A stretch of 64,000 nt of DNA from positions 1,302,001-1,366,000 of the forward strand of contig NZ_CAXIQH010000001.1 in assembly GCF_964030975.1 (NCBI RefSeq). The letters are read 5' to 3'. Shown one piece after another: positions 26,105 to 34,742 of the stretch. A model generated the notes under the pieces. The model had not been told where the DNA came from, searched no databases, and saw only the letters and a list, made by a program, of their open reading frames with translations. The stretch's first letter is position 1. Every line of letters begins with the position of its first letter. The stretch comes from Tisiphia sp964030975 (GTDB taxonomy: Bacteria; Pseudomonadota; Alphaproteobacteria; Rickettsiales; Rickettsiaceae). Both the position numbers and the translations under genes were made by a program.

Positions 26105-26936
26105 CGTATACAGGAATCATGAATTCTACCTTTGTTCCTTTCCTGAGGTTATTTTCAGCATGAATATAGCCATTATGGGCTAGTATAATTTCTCGGCAGA
26201 TAGATAAACCAATGCCAGTACCAATGAAGTTATCATTAGTTCGTGAGCTACGAGTAAATACCTCAAAAATATTTTCAAGCTCTGAATCTGGAATTCCTAT
26301 ACCTGTATCGATTAAGCTAAAAGACCAATAAAGATTATTTTCATAACTTTTTAAATTAATTACTGCCACAATCAACCCTTCTTTAGTATATTTGAGTGCA
26401 TTATTAAATAAATTATTTAATAATTGGTTAATCCTAATTGCATCCCCACTAATCATTGCTTTCGTAATATTTTGATTAATAAGAATAATATTGATTTTAT
26501 CGTTAAATACGTTTAGTTCTGTAAGTTGTTTCACAATATTTGTTATAGAAGCTAATAGATCCATAGCAACAAAATTAAACTTCATCCTCCCAGTACTAAA
26601 CTTAGACAGGTCTAGTAGATCATTAATTAATTTTATAATATGCTGATTATTCTTAGCTATTATACCAACATATTTTATATGCTCTTGCTCATCCATTTTA
26701 TCCCAATTTTCATGTAAAAATTGAGCTATACTACTTCCCCCATGTATTGAACTCCTGATTTCATGAGTAACATGATTCAAAATATTATCTTGCTCTGATA
26801 ATTTCTGTTCTAATTCTAATATTTTAGTCTTTGAATTACCTCCTAAGCTAACCCATGAAAACGTCGTATACCTGTAAATATAAAAAAATACAGGTATCAA
26901 AAATATAACTAAAATAGCCCAAAGAAGTTGGAGCAT
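26070..26936 (-). CDS. Sensor histidine kinase
   Basis: The 288-aa protein has one N-terminal membrane helix (about residues 5-22), a short coiled-coil, the HisKA dimer with phospho-acceptor His58 (HVTHEIRSSI), and the ATPase domain. The ATPase domain has an N-box (LNNLFNNALKYTKEG), G1 (LIDTGIGIP), F-box and G2 (GTGIGLSICREI). No periplasmic sensor domain exists, so the signal is membrane or cytoplasmic. It is co-transcribed with the response regulator, with a 35-base overlap. The spacer 26937-27268 upstream is AT-rich with no visible gene. Confidence 0.9.
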   Translation of the reverse strand: MLQLLWAILVIFLIPVFFYIYRYTTFSWVSLGGNSKTKILELEQKLSEQDNILNHVTHEIRSSIHGGSSIAQFLHENWDKMDEQEHIKYVGIIAKNNQHIIKLINDLLDLSKFSTGRMKFNFVAMDLLASITNIVKQLTELNVFNDKINIILINQNITKAMISGDAIRINQLLNNLFNNALKYTKEGLIVAVINLKSYENNLYWSFSLIDTGIGIPDSELENIFEVFTRSSRTNDNFIGTGIGLSICREIILAHNGYIHAENNLRKGTKVEFMIPVYDEKEIQNVSKV

Positions 26937-27268
26937 ATGCTTATTTTACCTAAAAATAATGATATTTTCCTTTGTTTTCAATAATTACTTTCTCATTTTA
27001 TCATGAATTTGCATACTCACATACCTTATAGTGTATGTACTCATCATTCAAAATGGAATTCAATTCTTAAGAGCAAAGAAGTATTATGTAAGGGAAATAT
27101 AAAATAACTAAGAAAAGATTAAACTATTTAAATAATTATTTAACAATATATGTAAATAATTCAATATAGTAACCTTAGATAATTTATTAATAAAAATTAT
27201 CAAGTTATATAACCAATACTTTATGCATAATACCAAATATTTTGATAAAATAAATAACTTTTAATAAA

Positions 27269-27868
27269 TTAATCAAAAGGCTGTCTTAATGTTATTGCAG
27301 CAGATAGGGTTCCTTCATCCAAATAGTCCAGTTCTCCACCTATTGGAATGCCGCTAGCTAATCTTGATATTTTAATGGTAGAATCTTTAAAATATTCAGT
27401 AATGAAATAACCAGTAGTTTGACCTTCTAAAGTAGAATTAGTTGCAATAATTATTTCATTAATGTTATTATCCTGGCATCTAGCTAGTAACTCTGGTAGT
27501 CTTAGTGCTTTAGGATTGTGACCACTAGAAGTTGATAAATCATGTCCTAGTACATGGTAATGCCCATTAAAAATACCACTACGCTCCATTGCCCACAATT
27601 CTGTCACTGTTTCAACAATTGCTATGATAGATCCATTACGATCATCAGACGAACATACTCTACAAATATGATAAGAATCTATGTTACCACAAATATCACA
27701 TTTGACAACATTACTATCTACACAACAAAGAACTGAAATTAGACTTTTTAACCTAACATCTTTTTCTTGTAAAAGATGCAGGACTATACGTCTTGCTGAT
27801 CTTTGACCAAGCCCAGGTAGTTTGGAAAGAAGATAAATCAACTGATCTATTTCATTTAGTTTATTCAT
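27269..27868 (-). CDS. recR: Recombination protein RecR
   Basis: The 199-aa protein has the N-terminal helix-hairpin-helix (LPGLGQRSARRI), a four-Cys zinc finger (CDICGN ... CRVC) and a Toprim domain (IIAIVETVTELWAMERS), ending in GGELDYLDEGTLSAAI. It works with RecO and RecF in loading RecA at gaps. It is full length with a normal start. Confidence 0.95.
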   Translation of the reverse strand: MNKLNEIDQLIYLLSKLPGLGQRSARRIVLHLLQEKDVRLKSLISVLCCVDSNVVKCDICGNIDSYHICRVCSSDDRNGSIIAIVETVTELWAMERSGIFNGHYHVLGHDLSTSSGHNPKALRLPELLARCQDNNINEIIIATNSTLEGQTTGYFITEYFKDSTIKISRLASGIPIGGELDYLDEGTLSAAITLRQPFD

Positions 27869-27956
27869 ATTATACCTTCGCTACTTTATAAGTTGTCAAA
27901 ACAACTTATAAAAATTAAGTAAACAACACGTCTTTTTTCTTGATAGCCCAAATATA

Positions 27957-28157
27957 GCTAACCCGATTAGCATTTAGCCACAGTAAATTGACGTCTATTA
28001 GCGAGGAACCACTTTAGTCACAACTGTCGAAAGCCAGAAGAGGAAGAGGTTTTAGATAGTACACTTTAAAAGTTGTATGTGGTCAACGTCATTGCTTCAT
28101 CGTGTTTACGCACTCCTTGCAATGACGAAGTAATGCTAATTGGGTTAGCCATACAAT
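27957..28157. repeat. Degenerate full-length family A element
   Basis: Both outer arms are visible (tagctaacccgattagcat at about 27957; its complement as gctaattgggttagcc at about 28137). The core is diverged and carries a foreign segment in the middle. Confidence 0.65.
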
Positions 28158-28183
28158 TGTCTTCGCCTATTAGTTAGTACCTT

Positions 28184-28669
28184 TTAACTCTTAATAACCA
28201 CAGTTCCAGCAATTTTATCATGCAAAGCTTGGCGTTGTTTAGAAAATAGTATAAACCAAATACCAACCAGCACTAATACATATCCACAAAATCTTTTAAT
28301 TAATTGGCATTTACTAGGTTTTGCAAGAGTTATTGCATCTACTATTTTCATATGCATAATAAATTTTCCTGGTGTAGCCCCGCAATAAACCCAAAACCCA
28401 ATAAAATATGCGGCAACTAAAGCAAAGTTAATTAGCAACATTAAAATAAATAATGTAAAAACACCACTAGCAGTTACGTTTTGTAGTAATTCCGGTTTCC
28501 TGCTACCCATTATTAGTATATCAGCTATATTAGCTTTAAAAAACAATAAAGATAGTCTAGATAGCATAAAGGTAGTGATCGGAGTTGTAAAAATTGACAA
28601 CAAAAATGAATCTAGACAAGAAGCAAAAAGCCTGGGTATTAATTTAGGGTATATAATTTGCTTATTCAT
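28184..28669 (-). CDS. RDD-family membrane protein
   Basis: The 161-aa protein has the early RLFASCLDSFLLS (R-D-D type) motif and about four membrane segments. The sequence GATPGKFIMHMKIV between helices is typical of the RDD family. The function of the family is mostly unknown; some members are ion exchangers. It is in the same direction as recR and the zinc-ribbon gene. Confidence 0.8.
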   Translation of the reverse strand: MNKQIIYPKLIPRLFASCLDSFLLSIFTTPITTFMLSRLSLLFFKANIADILIMGSRKPELLQNVTASGVFTLFILMLLINFALVAAYFIGFWVYCGATPGKFIMHMKIVDAITLAKPSKCQLIKRFCGYVLVLVGIWFILFSKQRQALHDKIAGTVVIKS

Positions 28670-28772
28670 TTTTTTAATTTTAAGTTATATAATTATTTTA
28701 AAATGCACCGTTATTTACTAGATTTTTTACAGTAGCAATGTTCCATACTATAAATTTTCTTTCAAAAGAAGT

Positions 28773-29423
28773 CTAATGTAATATAAGATCCAAACTATTA
28801 CCAAGCATAATATTTAATAACTCACTTGAACTAGGAGCTACATCAAGATGCGTAGAAATATCGATATGTTGTTTAGGTAGGAGTTTGATGTCTTTGTGAT
28901 GCATTATATAGGATTTTACTGTTACATATTTTTTATCCAACAATCTAACTCTAATCAGTGGTATTGTTACATCATGGTTAGAGTTATTGGCTATCTGGTA
29001 GGAAACTTTAATTTGTCCTATTGCTTTATTTTGTTCAACATTTATGTTTCCTATAGTTAGTATATTATCATTTTCTTTATACAAAGCTGGTACATTAAAT
29101 TTTTCGTGAAATAACAATAATAATAAAAGAATAATTAAGCTAAGCAATAATGTAGGTACAATATATGAATGTTGTGAAACTTTTGGTGGCAATAAAGCCG
29201 GTAAGTTGGTGCCTTTGGTCAAAAATATTTTATTATTTTCATTAGTGCTAGCATTTTTTGCTGTATGATGATCTGATATAATTGGTGGTTGTTGCTTATC
29301 AAGCTCTGCTTGTTGATACCAAATATGGTGACATTGAGAACATTTGACCTTCCGGCCAATCATACCTATTTGTTCTTTCGAAACTATAAAGTTAGTGTTA
29401 CAACTTGGGCAAGTAATACTCAT
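28773..29423 (-). CDS. MJ0042-type zinc-ribbon membrane protein
   Basis: The 216-aa protein starts with a zinc ribbon (ITCPSCNTNF ... VKCSQCHHIWYQ, two CxxC pairs). A linker, one membrane helix (about residues 88-103) and a C-terminal extracytoplasmic domain of DUF3426 type follow. This architecture is common in alpha- and gammaproteobacteria; the function is unknown. It is divergent from dapD. Confidence 0.8.
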   Translation of the reverse strand: MSITCPSCNTNFIVSKEQIGMIGRKVKCSQCHHIWYQQAELDKQQPPIISDHHTAKNASTNENNKIFLTKGTNLPALLPPKVSQHSYIVPTLLLSLIILLLLLLFHEKFNVPALYKENDNILTIGNINVEQNKAIGQIKVSYQIANNSNHDVTIPLIRVRLLDKKYVTVKSYIMHHKDIKLLPKQHIDISTHLDVAPSSSELLNIMLGNSLDLILH

Positions 29424-29523
29424 TTACGTGATCTAATTTTTATACTCAAATCATTTTAAGTATATTAGGTTGACTTAAAGATAAAGTAAATTATGATTTT
29501 TTTTATAATTTAGCAAGGATGTT

Positions 29524-30351
29524 ATGCAAAAATATATTAATACTATAGAAGAATTTTGGCAAATACGCGATAAATTAACCCAAGATTCAGAAAAAACTAA
29601 TTATGCCAAACAAATATTGCAGGATATTATTGATGGTTTGAACCAAGGGGCAATTAGGGTTTGTAAGAAAGATGGGGCTGATTGGCAAGTTAATCATTGG
29701 GTAAAAAAAGCAATTTTATTACATATGATGCTAACTGAATCGCAAGTTCACTCTGGAGATTGCATGAGATGGTATGATAAGATTGCCCCCAAATTTTCTA
29801 CCCATTATAATGACAAATTATTTCGAGCAGATGGCTGTCGTATCGTTCCCGGAGCAATTATCAGAACGGGGGTATATTTAGCTAAAAACGTTATTGTTAT
29901 GCCTTCTTTTATTAATATAGGGGCATATATAGGAGAAGGGACAATGGTTGATACCTGGGCTACTATAGGATCATGTGCCCAAATAGGTAAGAATTGTCAT
30001 ATTTCTGGTGGGACAGGTATTGGTGGTGTATTAGAGCCAATCCAAAACAATCCGGTAATAATCGAAGATAATTGTTTTATAGGTGCAAGATCAGAAATAG
30101 CAGAAGGGGTTTTAGTAGAAGAGGGAAGCGTAATTAGTATGGGAGTATTTATTGGGGCTTCTACAAAGATCGTAGATAGGGAAAGTGGCAAGATAATTTA
30201 TGGTAGAGTCCCAGCATACTCAGTTGTAGTACCTGGCAGCTTGCCTGCTGATTCAGGGAGACCAAGTTTATATTGTGCAGTAATCGTTAAACAGGTGGAT
30301 GCTGGAACTAGGAGTAAGGTATCTATAAATGATCTGCTAAGAGGAAATTAA
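29524..30351 (+). CDS. dapD: Tetrahydrodipicolinate N-succinyltransferase
   Basis: The 275-aa enzyme catalyses succinylation of tetrahydrodipicolinate in the meso-diaminopimelate/lysine pathway, feeding peptidoglycan synthesis. The C-terminal left-handed beta helix shows hexapeptide repeats (about residues 105-230: PSFINIGAYIGEGTMVDTWA, then GGVLEP). The family's characteristic RIVPGAIIR segment precedes it. It is 4 bases from dnaN, so probably co-transcribed. Length is as in other DapD enzymes. Confidence 0.95.
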   Translation: MQKYINTIEEFWQIRDKLTQDSEKTNYAKQILQDIIDGLNQGAIRVCKKDGADWQVNHWVKKAILLHMMLTESQVHSGDCMRWYDKIAPKFSTHYNDKLFRADGCRIVPGAIIRTGVYLAKNVIVMPSFINIGAYIGEGTMVDTWATIGSCAQIGKNCHISGGTGIGGVLEPIQNNPVIIEDNCFIGARSEIAEGVLVEEGSVISMGVFIGASTKIVDRESGKIIYGRVPAYSVVVPGSLPADSGRPSLYCAVIVKQVDAGTRSKVSINDLLRGN

Positions 30352-30355
30352 ATAT

Positions 30356-31519
30356 ATGGATAATAACAAATTAAAGATTATAGTTGAAACCAAAACCCTA
30401 ACTCACGCTCTAACTTTTGCTAATTCTGTAGTAGAGAAACGTAATGTAGTTACCGAACTTAGTCATATTAAATTATCATCGAAGGATGGTAAACTAGAGT
30501 TAATAGCTACTAATATGGAAATATATTTGAGTCAGAAAGTAGCATCCCAAGTAATAAGTGAGGGGAGCATAACAGTATCTACTAAAACATTAAATGACAT
30601 AGTAAAAAAGATAGCTGATAACGACATAATGCTTAGTGTATCAAATGAAACCGATCAGTTTGAAATTTTAGGAAAGAATTGTGCTTTTAATCTACTAACT
30701 TTACCTGCTGAACAATTCCCTACATTAGATGATATTAATGTTGAAGCCACTCTTAAAATACCTTGCCGTGATTTTGTTAAGATGATCGACGGTACTTTGT
30801 TTTCGGTGTCCCTTGATGAAACTCGCTATAATCTTAATGGTGTTTATTTCTACGTACAAGATGAAGAATGTTGTATGGCTAGCACCGATGGGCATAGGTT
30901 ATCAGTGTCAGTAGTGGAAATAGCTGATAAGGTTAGTGAATTTGGTGTTATTTTATCTAAAAAAACTCTCGAGGAAATTGTCAAAATATTAAAAGATCCT
31001 AAAAATATTCAGCTAGAGGTAGAAATTTTTCTAAGTGCAAATAGGATTAAATTTGTTTGCAATGATATTATGATGGTCTCAAAACTGATTGATGGAACTT
31101 TTCCAGATTACCAGGGTTTTATTCCAGTAGAAAACAACTATAAGCTTACTATTAATACCAAGTTATTAGTTGATGTTATAGATAGAGTAGCAACAATAAC
31201 TATAGATAAATTTCAAGCAATAAAATTAACTCTATCAAAAGATTTGCTTGAAATTACGGCTTCTGGAGAAGCGAGAGGAGTCGGTAAAGAGACTATACCA
31301 TATTCACTAGATGAAAATAATTTATGCGTTTTTGATTATGAAGACACTTTGTCTATAGGTTTTAATCCTAAATATCTTACTGATGCACTCAATGCTGTGT
31401 TGAATTCTACTAAAGCAAACCAAGTTGAGCTATATTTTCTGGACGCATCATCGCCAATGTTATTGAAAACACCACAAAACCCTAAAGATGTTTTTGTGAT
31501 TATGCCAGTTAAGGTTTGA
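30356..31519 (+). CDS. dnaN: DNA polymerase III sliding clamp (beta)
   Basis: The 387-aa clamp has three repeated domains. FSVSLDETRYNLNGV and STDGHRLSV mark the middle domain, and the end VFVIMPVKV matches the typical C-terminal MPVR(L). It tethers the replicative polymerase to DNA. A terminator follows at 31535. The gene is next to dapD rather than dnaA, which fits the dispersed replication genes of rickettsiae. Confidence 0.97.
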   Translation: MDNNKLKIIVETKTLTHALTFANSVVEKRNVVTELSHIKLSSKDGKLELIATNMEIYLSQKVASQVISEGSITVSTKTLNDIVKKIADNDIMLSVSNETDQFEILGKNCAFNLLTLPAEQFPTLDDINVEATLKIPCRDFVKMIDGTLFSVSLDETRYNLNGVYFYVQDEECCMASTDGHRLSVSVVEIADKVSEFGVILSKKTLEEIVKILKDPKNIQLEVEIFLSANRIKFVCNDIMMVSKLIDGTFPDYQGFIPVENNYKLTINTKLLVDVIDRVATITIDKFQAIKLTLSKDLLEITASGEARGVGKETIPYSLDENNLCVFDYEDTLSIGFNPKYLTDALNAVLNSTKANQVELYFLDASSPMLLKTPQNPKDVFVIMPVKV

Positions 31520-31534
31520 TCATCACAAAAGCAT

Positions 31535-31586
31535 CCCTTATAGCCTCGCTAATAGTGGAGAGGCTATAGGGCGAATCATTTTTTTA
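31535..31586 (+). terminator. Intrinsic terminator after dnaN
   Basis: A stem of ccct(t)atagcctc with gaggctataggg (one bulged T) is followed by a run of seven T residues. It lies 16 bases after the dnaN stop. Confidence 0.8.
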
Positions 31587-31707
31587 GTGAGACAGTACGT
31601 AATAAAGCCACTTTGTCCAATTGTTCGTATACTTGCAGCAAAACTGCATAACTCTATCTAATTTTTTTGTTAGTATAAAATTTATTTTATAAATTTGGGT
31701 TCCTACT

Positions 31708-32097
31708 ATGCAAATACCATCAATTACTATTGAGCAAGTAGCTCAGCAATTTAAAGCCTGGCGTCAAACTAAAACTAACAAGTTTGATCCCATACCAAAC
31801 CATCTAAAGGAATTAGTTCGCCAGCTACTCCATCACTATTCTTGCAAAGATATAGCCAAACATCTCAATATTAATAAAACAATAATTAGTTCAATTCAAC
31901 GTATACTTGCAGCAAAACTGCAACAAGATATTAATTTCCTTCCATTTCAACTAGTAAATTCTATAGATACTGATCCTGTGGCTACTCCCAAACAAAATTA
32001 CTACACTTGCCACATTATTAAACCAAATGGTACCAAGCTTATTATCCAAACATTGGATCCAAAAATCATAATTCAGACATTTCTATGCTGCAACTAA
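31708..32097 (+). CDS. tnpA: IS66 accessory protein TnpA
   Basis: The 129-aa product is identical to that at 9507-9896, with the same internal copy of the terminal repeat. It overlaps tnpB by 13 bases. Confidence 0.85.
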   Translation: MQIPSITIEQVAQQFKAWRQTKTNKFDPIPNHLKELVRQLLHHYSCKDIAKHLNINKTIISSIQRILAAKLQQDINFLPFQLVNSIDTDPVATPKQNYYTCHIIKPNGTKLIIQTLDPKIIIQTFLCCN

Positions 32098-32438
32098 CCC
32101 CTCAGTCAGTTATTTTTGTTGCCACTATTGCCATCGACTTTCGTAAGGGTATCGATGGTTTAATAGCTGTTTGCAGACAAAAACTTTCTTCCAACCCTCT
32201 TAATGGTTCCTTGTTTTTATTCTATAATAAAAACAGAACTGCCATTAAAATTTTGTCCTTTGATGGTCAAGGCTTTTGGTTATGCTCTAAACGCCTATCC
32301 AAAGGTAAATTTACGGCAAAACTTTCCCCATCTGATAATTCATCTTATCAGATTTGTTATAGAACCTTACACATTCTTATTCATAATGGTGATCCTAGTT
32401 CTGCCAAACTCTCTAATGATTGGCTTCCTGTCATTTAA
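32085..32438 (+). CDS. tnpB: IS66 accessory protein TnpB
   Basis: The 117-aa product is identical to that at 9884-10237, with AIDFRKGIDGL and KGKF signatures. Its 3' end overlaps the convergent tnpC by 4 bases. Confidence 0.9.
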   Translation: MLQLTPQSVIFVATIAIDFRKGIDGLIAVCRQKLSSNPLNGSLFLFYNKNRTAIKILSFDGQGFWLCSKRLSKGKFTAKLSPSDNSSYQICYRTLHILIHNGDPSSAKLSNDWLPVI

Positions 32439-34080
32439 GCTGCCGTCTCGATTAATTCCGTATTATTTATATATCTTGCATAGGCAAAAGGCGTATAATT
32501 CGTAGGATGCTTCTTTGCTTTGTTGCTCTGCTCTTGCAGCCAATTTAAATATTTAAATGCATTGATTTCATTCTCACTACAAGTCTTTACTATACTATAC
32601 AGACCACTATGTATCTCAGCACTATTGATTGTTTTAAAGAATAATGAATTCTTCCTTTGTAAAATAATGGTACGTAGTGACCTCTCAGCCCAATTATTAT
32701 CAAGACTGCTAACTGGAATTTTCAAAAATTGCGTCAAACCTTCTTTATTATTTAACCAATATTTCATAGCTTGCCCAAACCTACTATTAGGCTCAACTTT
32801 CTTGTCGTTAAATAATTCATCTATTTTGTTATATATATTTTCTATATATTTACTGCTATGTTCCTGATGGTACTTCAGCTTCTCCTCAAGGCTCATCTCT
32901 TTACATTGATGTTCATTATGGTAAATCCCAGCAGTCTGTTTGAGAAAATATCCGCATTCTTCAGGGTAATATGGTTCATTCTCTGTAAATTTTCTCTGCC
33001 CATGTGACAAACAATTGATCATCACTATTATTGCCAGTAATTCTTTATCTGCTTCTGATAATACCGGGTTATTATTGTTACTTGCATCAGTCATTAAATG
33101 AATAGAATCAGTCCTATTCTTACGATTCTTTAGTACGTTACCAATATTTTCCCCGCCATGCTTATTACCGGTAAAATATAAAACTATCACCTCATTATTG
33201 GCAGTCTTAGCACATATAGTAGTGGTATAACAGCTGCGTCCTTTCTTATTTTGAGTACGTAATTTTTTATTGGCTACAGTAATTTCTAAAATTCTAGCTC
33301 TAGTATCATCAAGATTCAGTGAGCTACATTCGGCAGCCATTTCCAATAATACCCTGTAAATTTCAGCTCCACCACCTTCTTGCCAAACATCTAAATATTG
33401 TTGCCACAACGAGCTATATGATACAGGAACCCCGCTTAAACTTTGCAACCTAGATAAACGATAGAAGGGAGTACCGTAGGTCTTTTGTAACACTATTGCA
33501 CTTTTGCTACTATTTGTCCATTTGTTGATATTCTTATTGTTCATAACTGTATAATCGCAAGCATTACAGCGTAACGTTTTCTTTACATATCTGTTGACTG
33601 TAATTGGAGCATTACCTGTAAATTGTAGCAATTTTCTAGCTTCACTATTATAGAGTTTACCATTATCACAGTGAGGACAGCTATCACCACTACAAAAATT
33701 CTCAGGAGATAAATAGCTGGTATTCGCATCCTGATAATCATCAAATCCATATTTACCTTGCCAATTACTGCGATCTCTCTTCTTGGACTCATCGTACTCT
33801 TCTTCATTACCACCATTCTTATTATCAGATTCACTCGGTGGTTCTTTTAATGAATCTGAACTATCTTTTTTTTGTTATCTGCCTTAAAACCAATCATCAT
33901 CTCCTTAAGCTTATTTATACTGATGTTTGATGATGCTAGCTTGTCTATTAGTTCGTTACAAAATTTCACAAGTTCTATCACCGCTTGCTGATCATCTCCT
34001 GTTAATGAACTTGCCTTAATATGTTGTATTAGTTCTTCTCGTTCCTCAGCACTTAAGGTCGCTACTTTTGGCTTTTTCAT
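32435..34080 (-). CDS. tnpC: IS66 transposase TnpC, needing a -1 frameshift
   Basis: The start is at 34080 and the A8 slippery run is at 33866-33873, as in copy 1. The downstream frame ends at 32435. DDE residues are present (LNLDDT, LMTDAS, NNWAERSLR). It differs from copy 1 by substitutions such as H/Y in VSxSSL, T/A in TRxRILE, T/A in KTxNNE, G/A in QTxGIYH and S/N in EQSxKAKK. All catalytic residues and the A8 run are unchanged, which favours functional frameshifting over decay. Confidence 0.8.
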
Positions 34081-34349
34081 TTTGATTCATTCATTACGTT
34101 TAATAATTGAAATGTTATAGTATAACTGATAGTTTTTCAACCAGTTTTTTTACTAATCGGTGATATTTGCATAGTAGGAACCCAAATTTATAAAATAAAT
34201 TCATACTACCAAAAAAATTTAATAGAGTTATGCAGTTTTGCTGCAAGTATACAAAACTTCTTGCGTTGTATTATGAAATGTATTATATGCATGGCAATAG
34301 TCAAGTATAGTGCTTGGGTATGTTATAATATGAAAACAGGTATTTATTT

Positions 34350-34601
34350 ATGGCAGAAAATAGACAAATTAGTACACCTAATTATTCAGAAGAGCTGCAA
34401 CAGATACACTCGATACAAGTTTCTGGAGGAGGAGCAGTAACATTTTTGGGGCGGGGAATTTCGTTAAGAAATGATACGCAAGCAATAATTGATGTATCTA
34501 TTAATCTTCTTAATGCTGAAAATATTAGTGAGTTAACAGAGCTTGGTCTAGCTGTAAGTATAATTGGTGCAGAGTCAATTGACAACAACTCAGGGGAATG
34601 A
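34350..34601 (+). CDS. Hypothetical protein, 83 aa
   Basis: I do not recognise this protein. It is soluble, acidic at the C-terminus, and contains a Gly-rich stretch (QVSGGGAVTFLGRGISLR). It starts 98 bases after the IS66 end and has a CAGG-type ribosome site. A family A repeat begins at 34605, right after its stop. It may be the tail of a gene disrupted by the IS66 insertion or rearrangement. Confidence 0.4.
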   Translation: MAENRQISTPNYSEELQQIHSIQVSGGGAVTFLGRGISLRNDTQAIIDVSINLLNAENISELTELGLAVSIIGAESIDNNSGE

Positions 34602-34604
34602 ACG

Positions 34605-34737
34605 CGTCTGTTAGCGAGGTGTGGTATTTAGGTCATGAAGCAATCCATTTCTAACCACTTTCCTGGATTGCTTCGTCGCTACTGAAGTAGCTCCTCGCAA
34701 TGACACAAATTTACAAATACTAATCGGGTTAGCCATA
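34605..34737. repeat. Family A element
   Basis: The core is 34605-34704 and the right outer arm (actaatcgggttagccatat) continues to about 34737. The left arm is lost. Confidence 0.8.
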
Positions 34738-34742
34738 TACCA

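Larger units (their letters stand above)
31627..34252. mobile_element. IS66-family insertion sequence, copy 2
   Basis: The element is 2626 bp, the same length and ends as copy 1. Flanking octamers differ (aattgttc on the left, aaaacttc on the right), so there is no target duplication. tnpA and tnpB are identical to copy 1, but tnpC has about five amino-acid changes. The missing duplication suggests recombination with another IS66 copy after insertion. Confidence 0.95.

Noticed and set aside
30356..31519. dnaN as a sign of the chromosomal oriC
   Set aside because: dnaA, recF and gyrB are not nearby; dnaN sits with dapD. The DnaA boxes at 19.8 kb fit a mobile module better.
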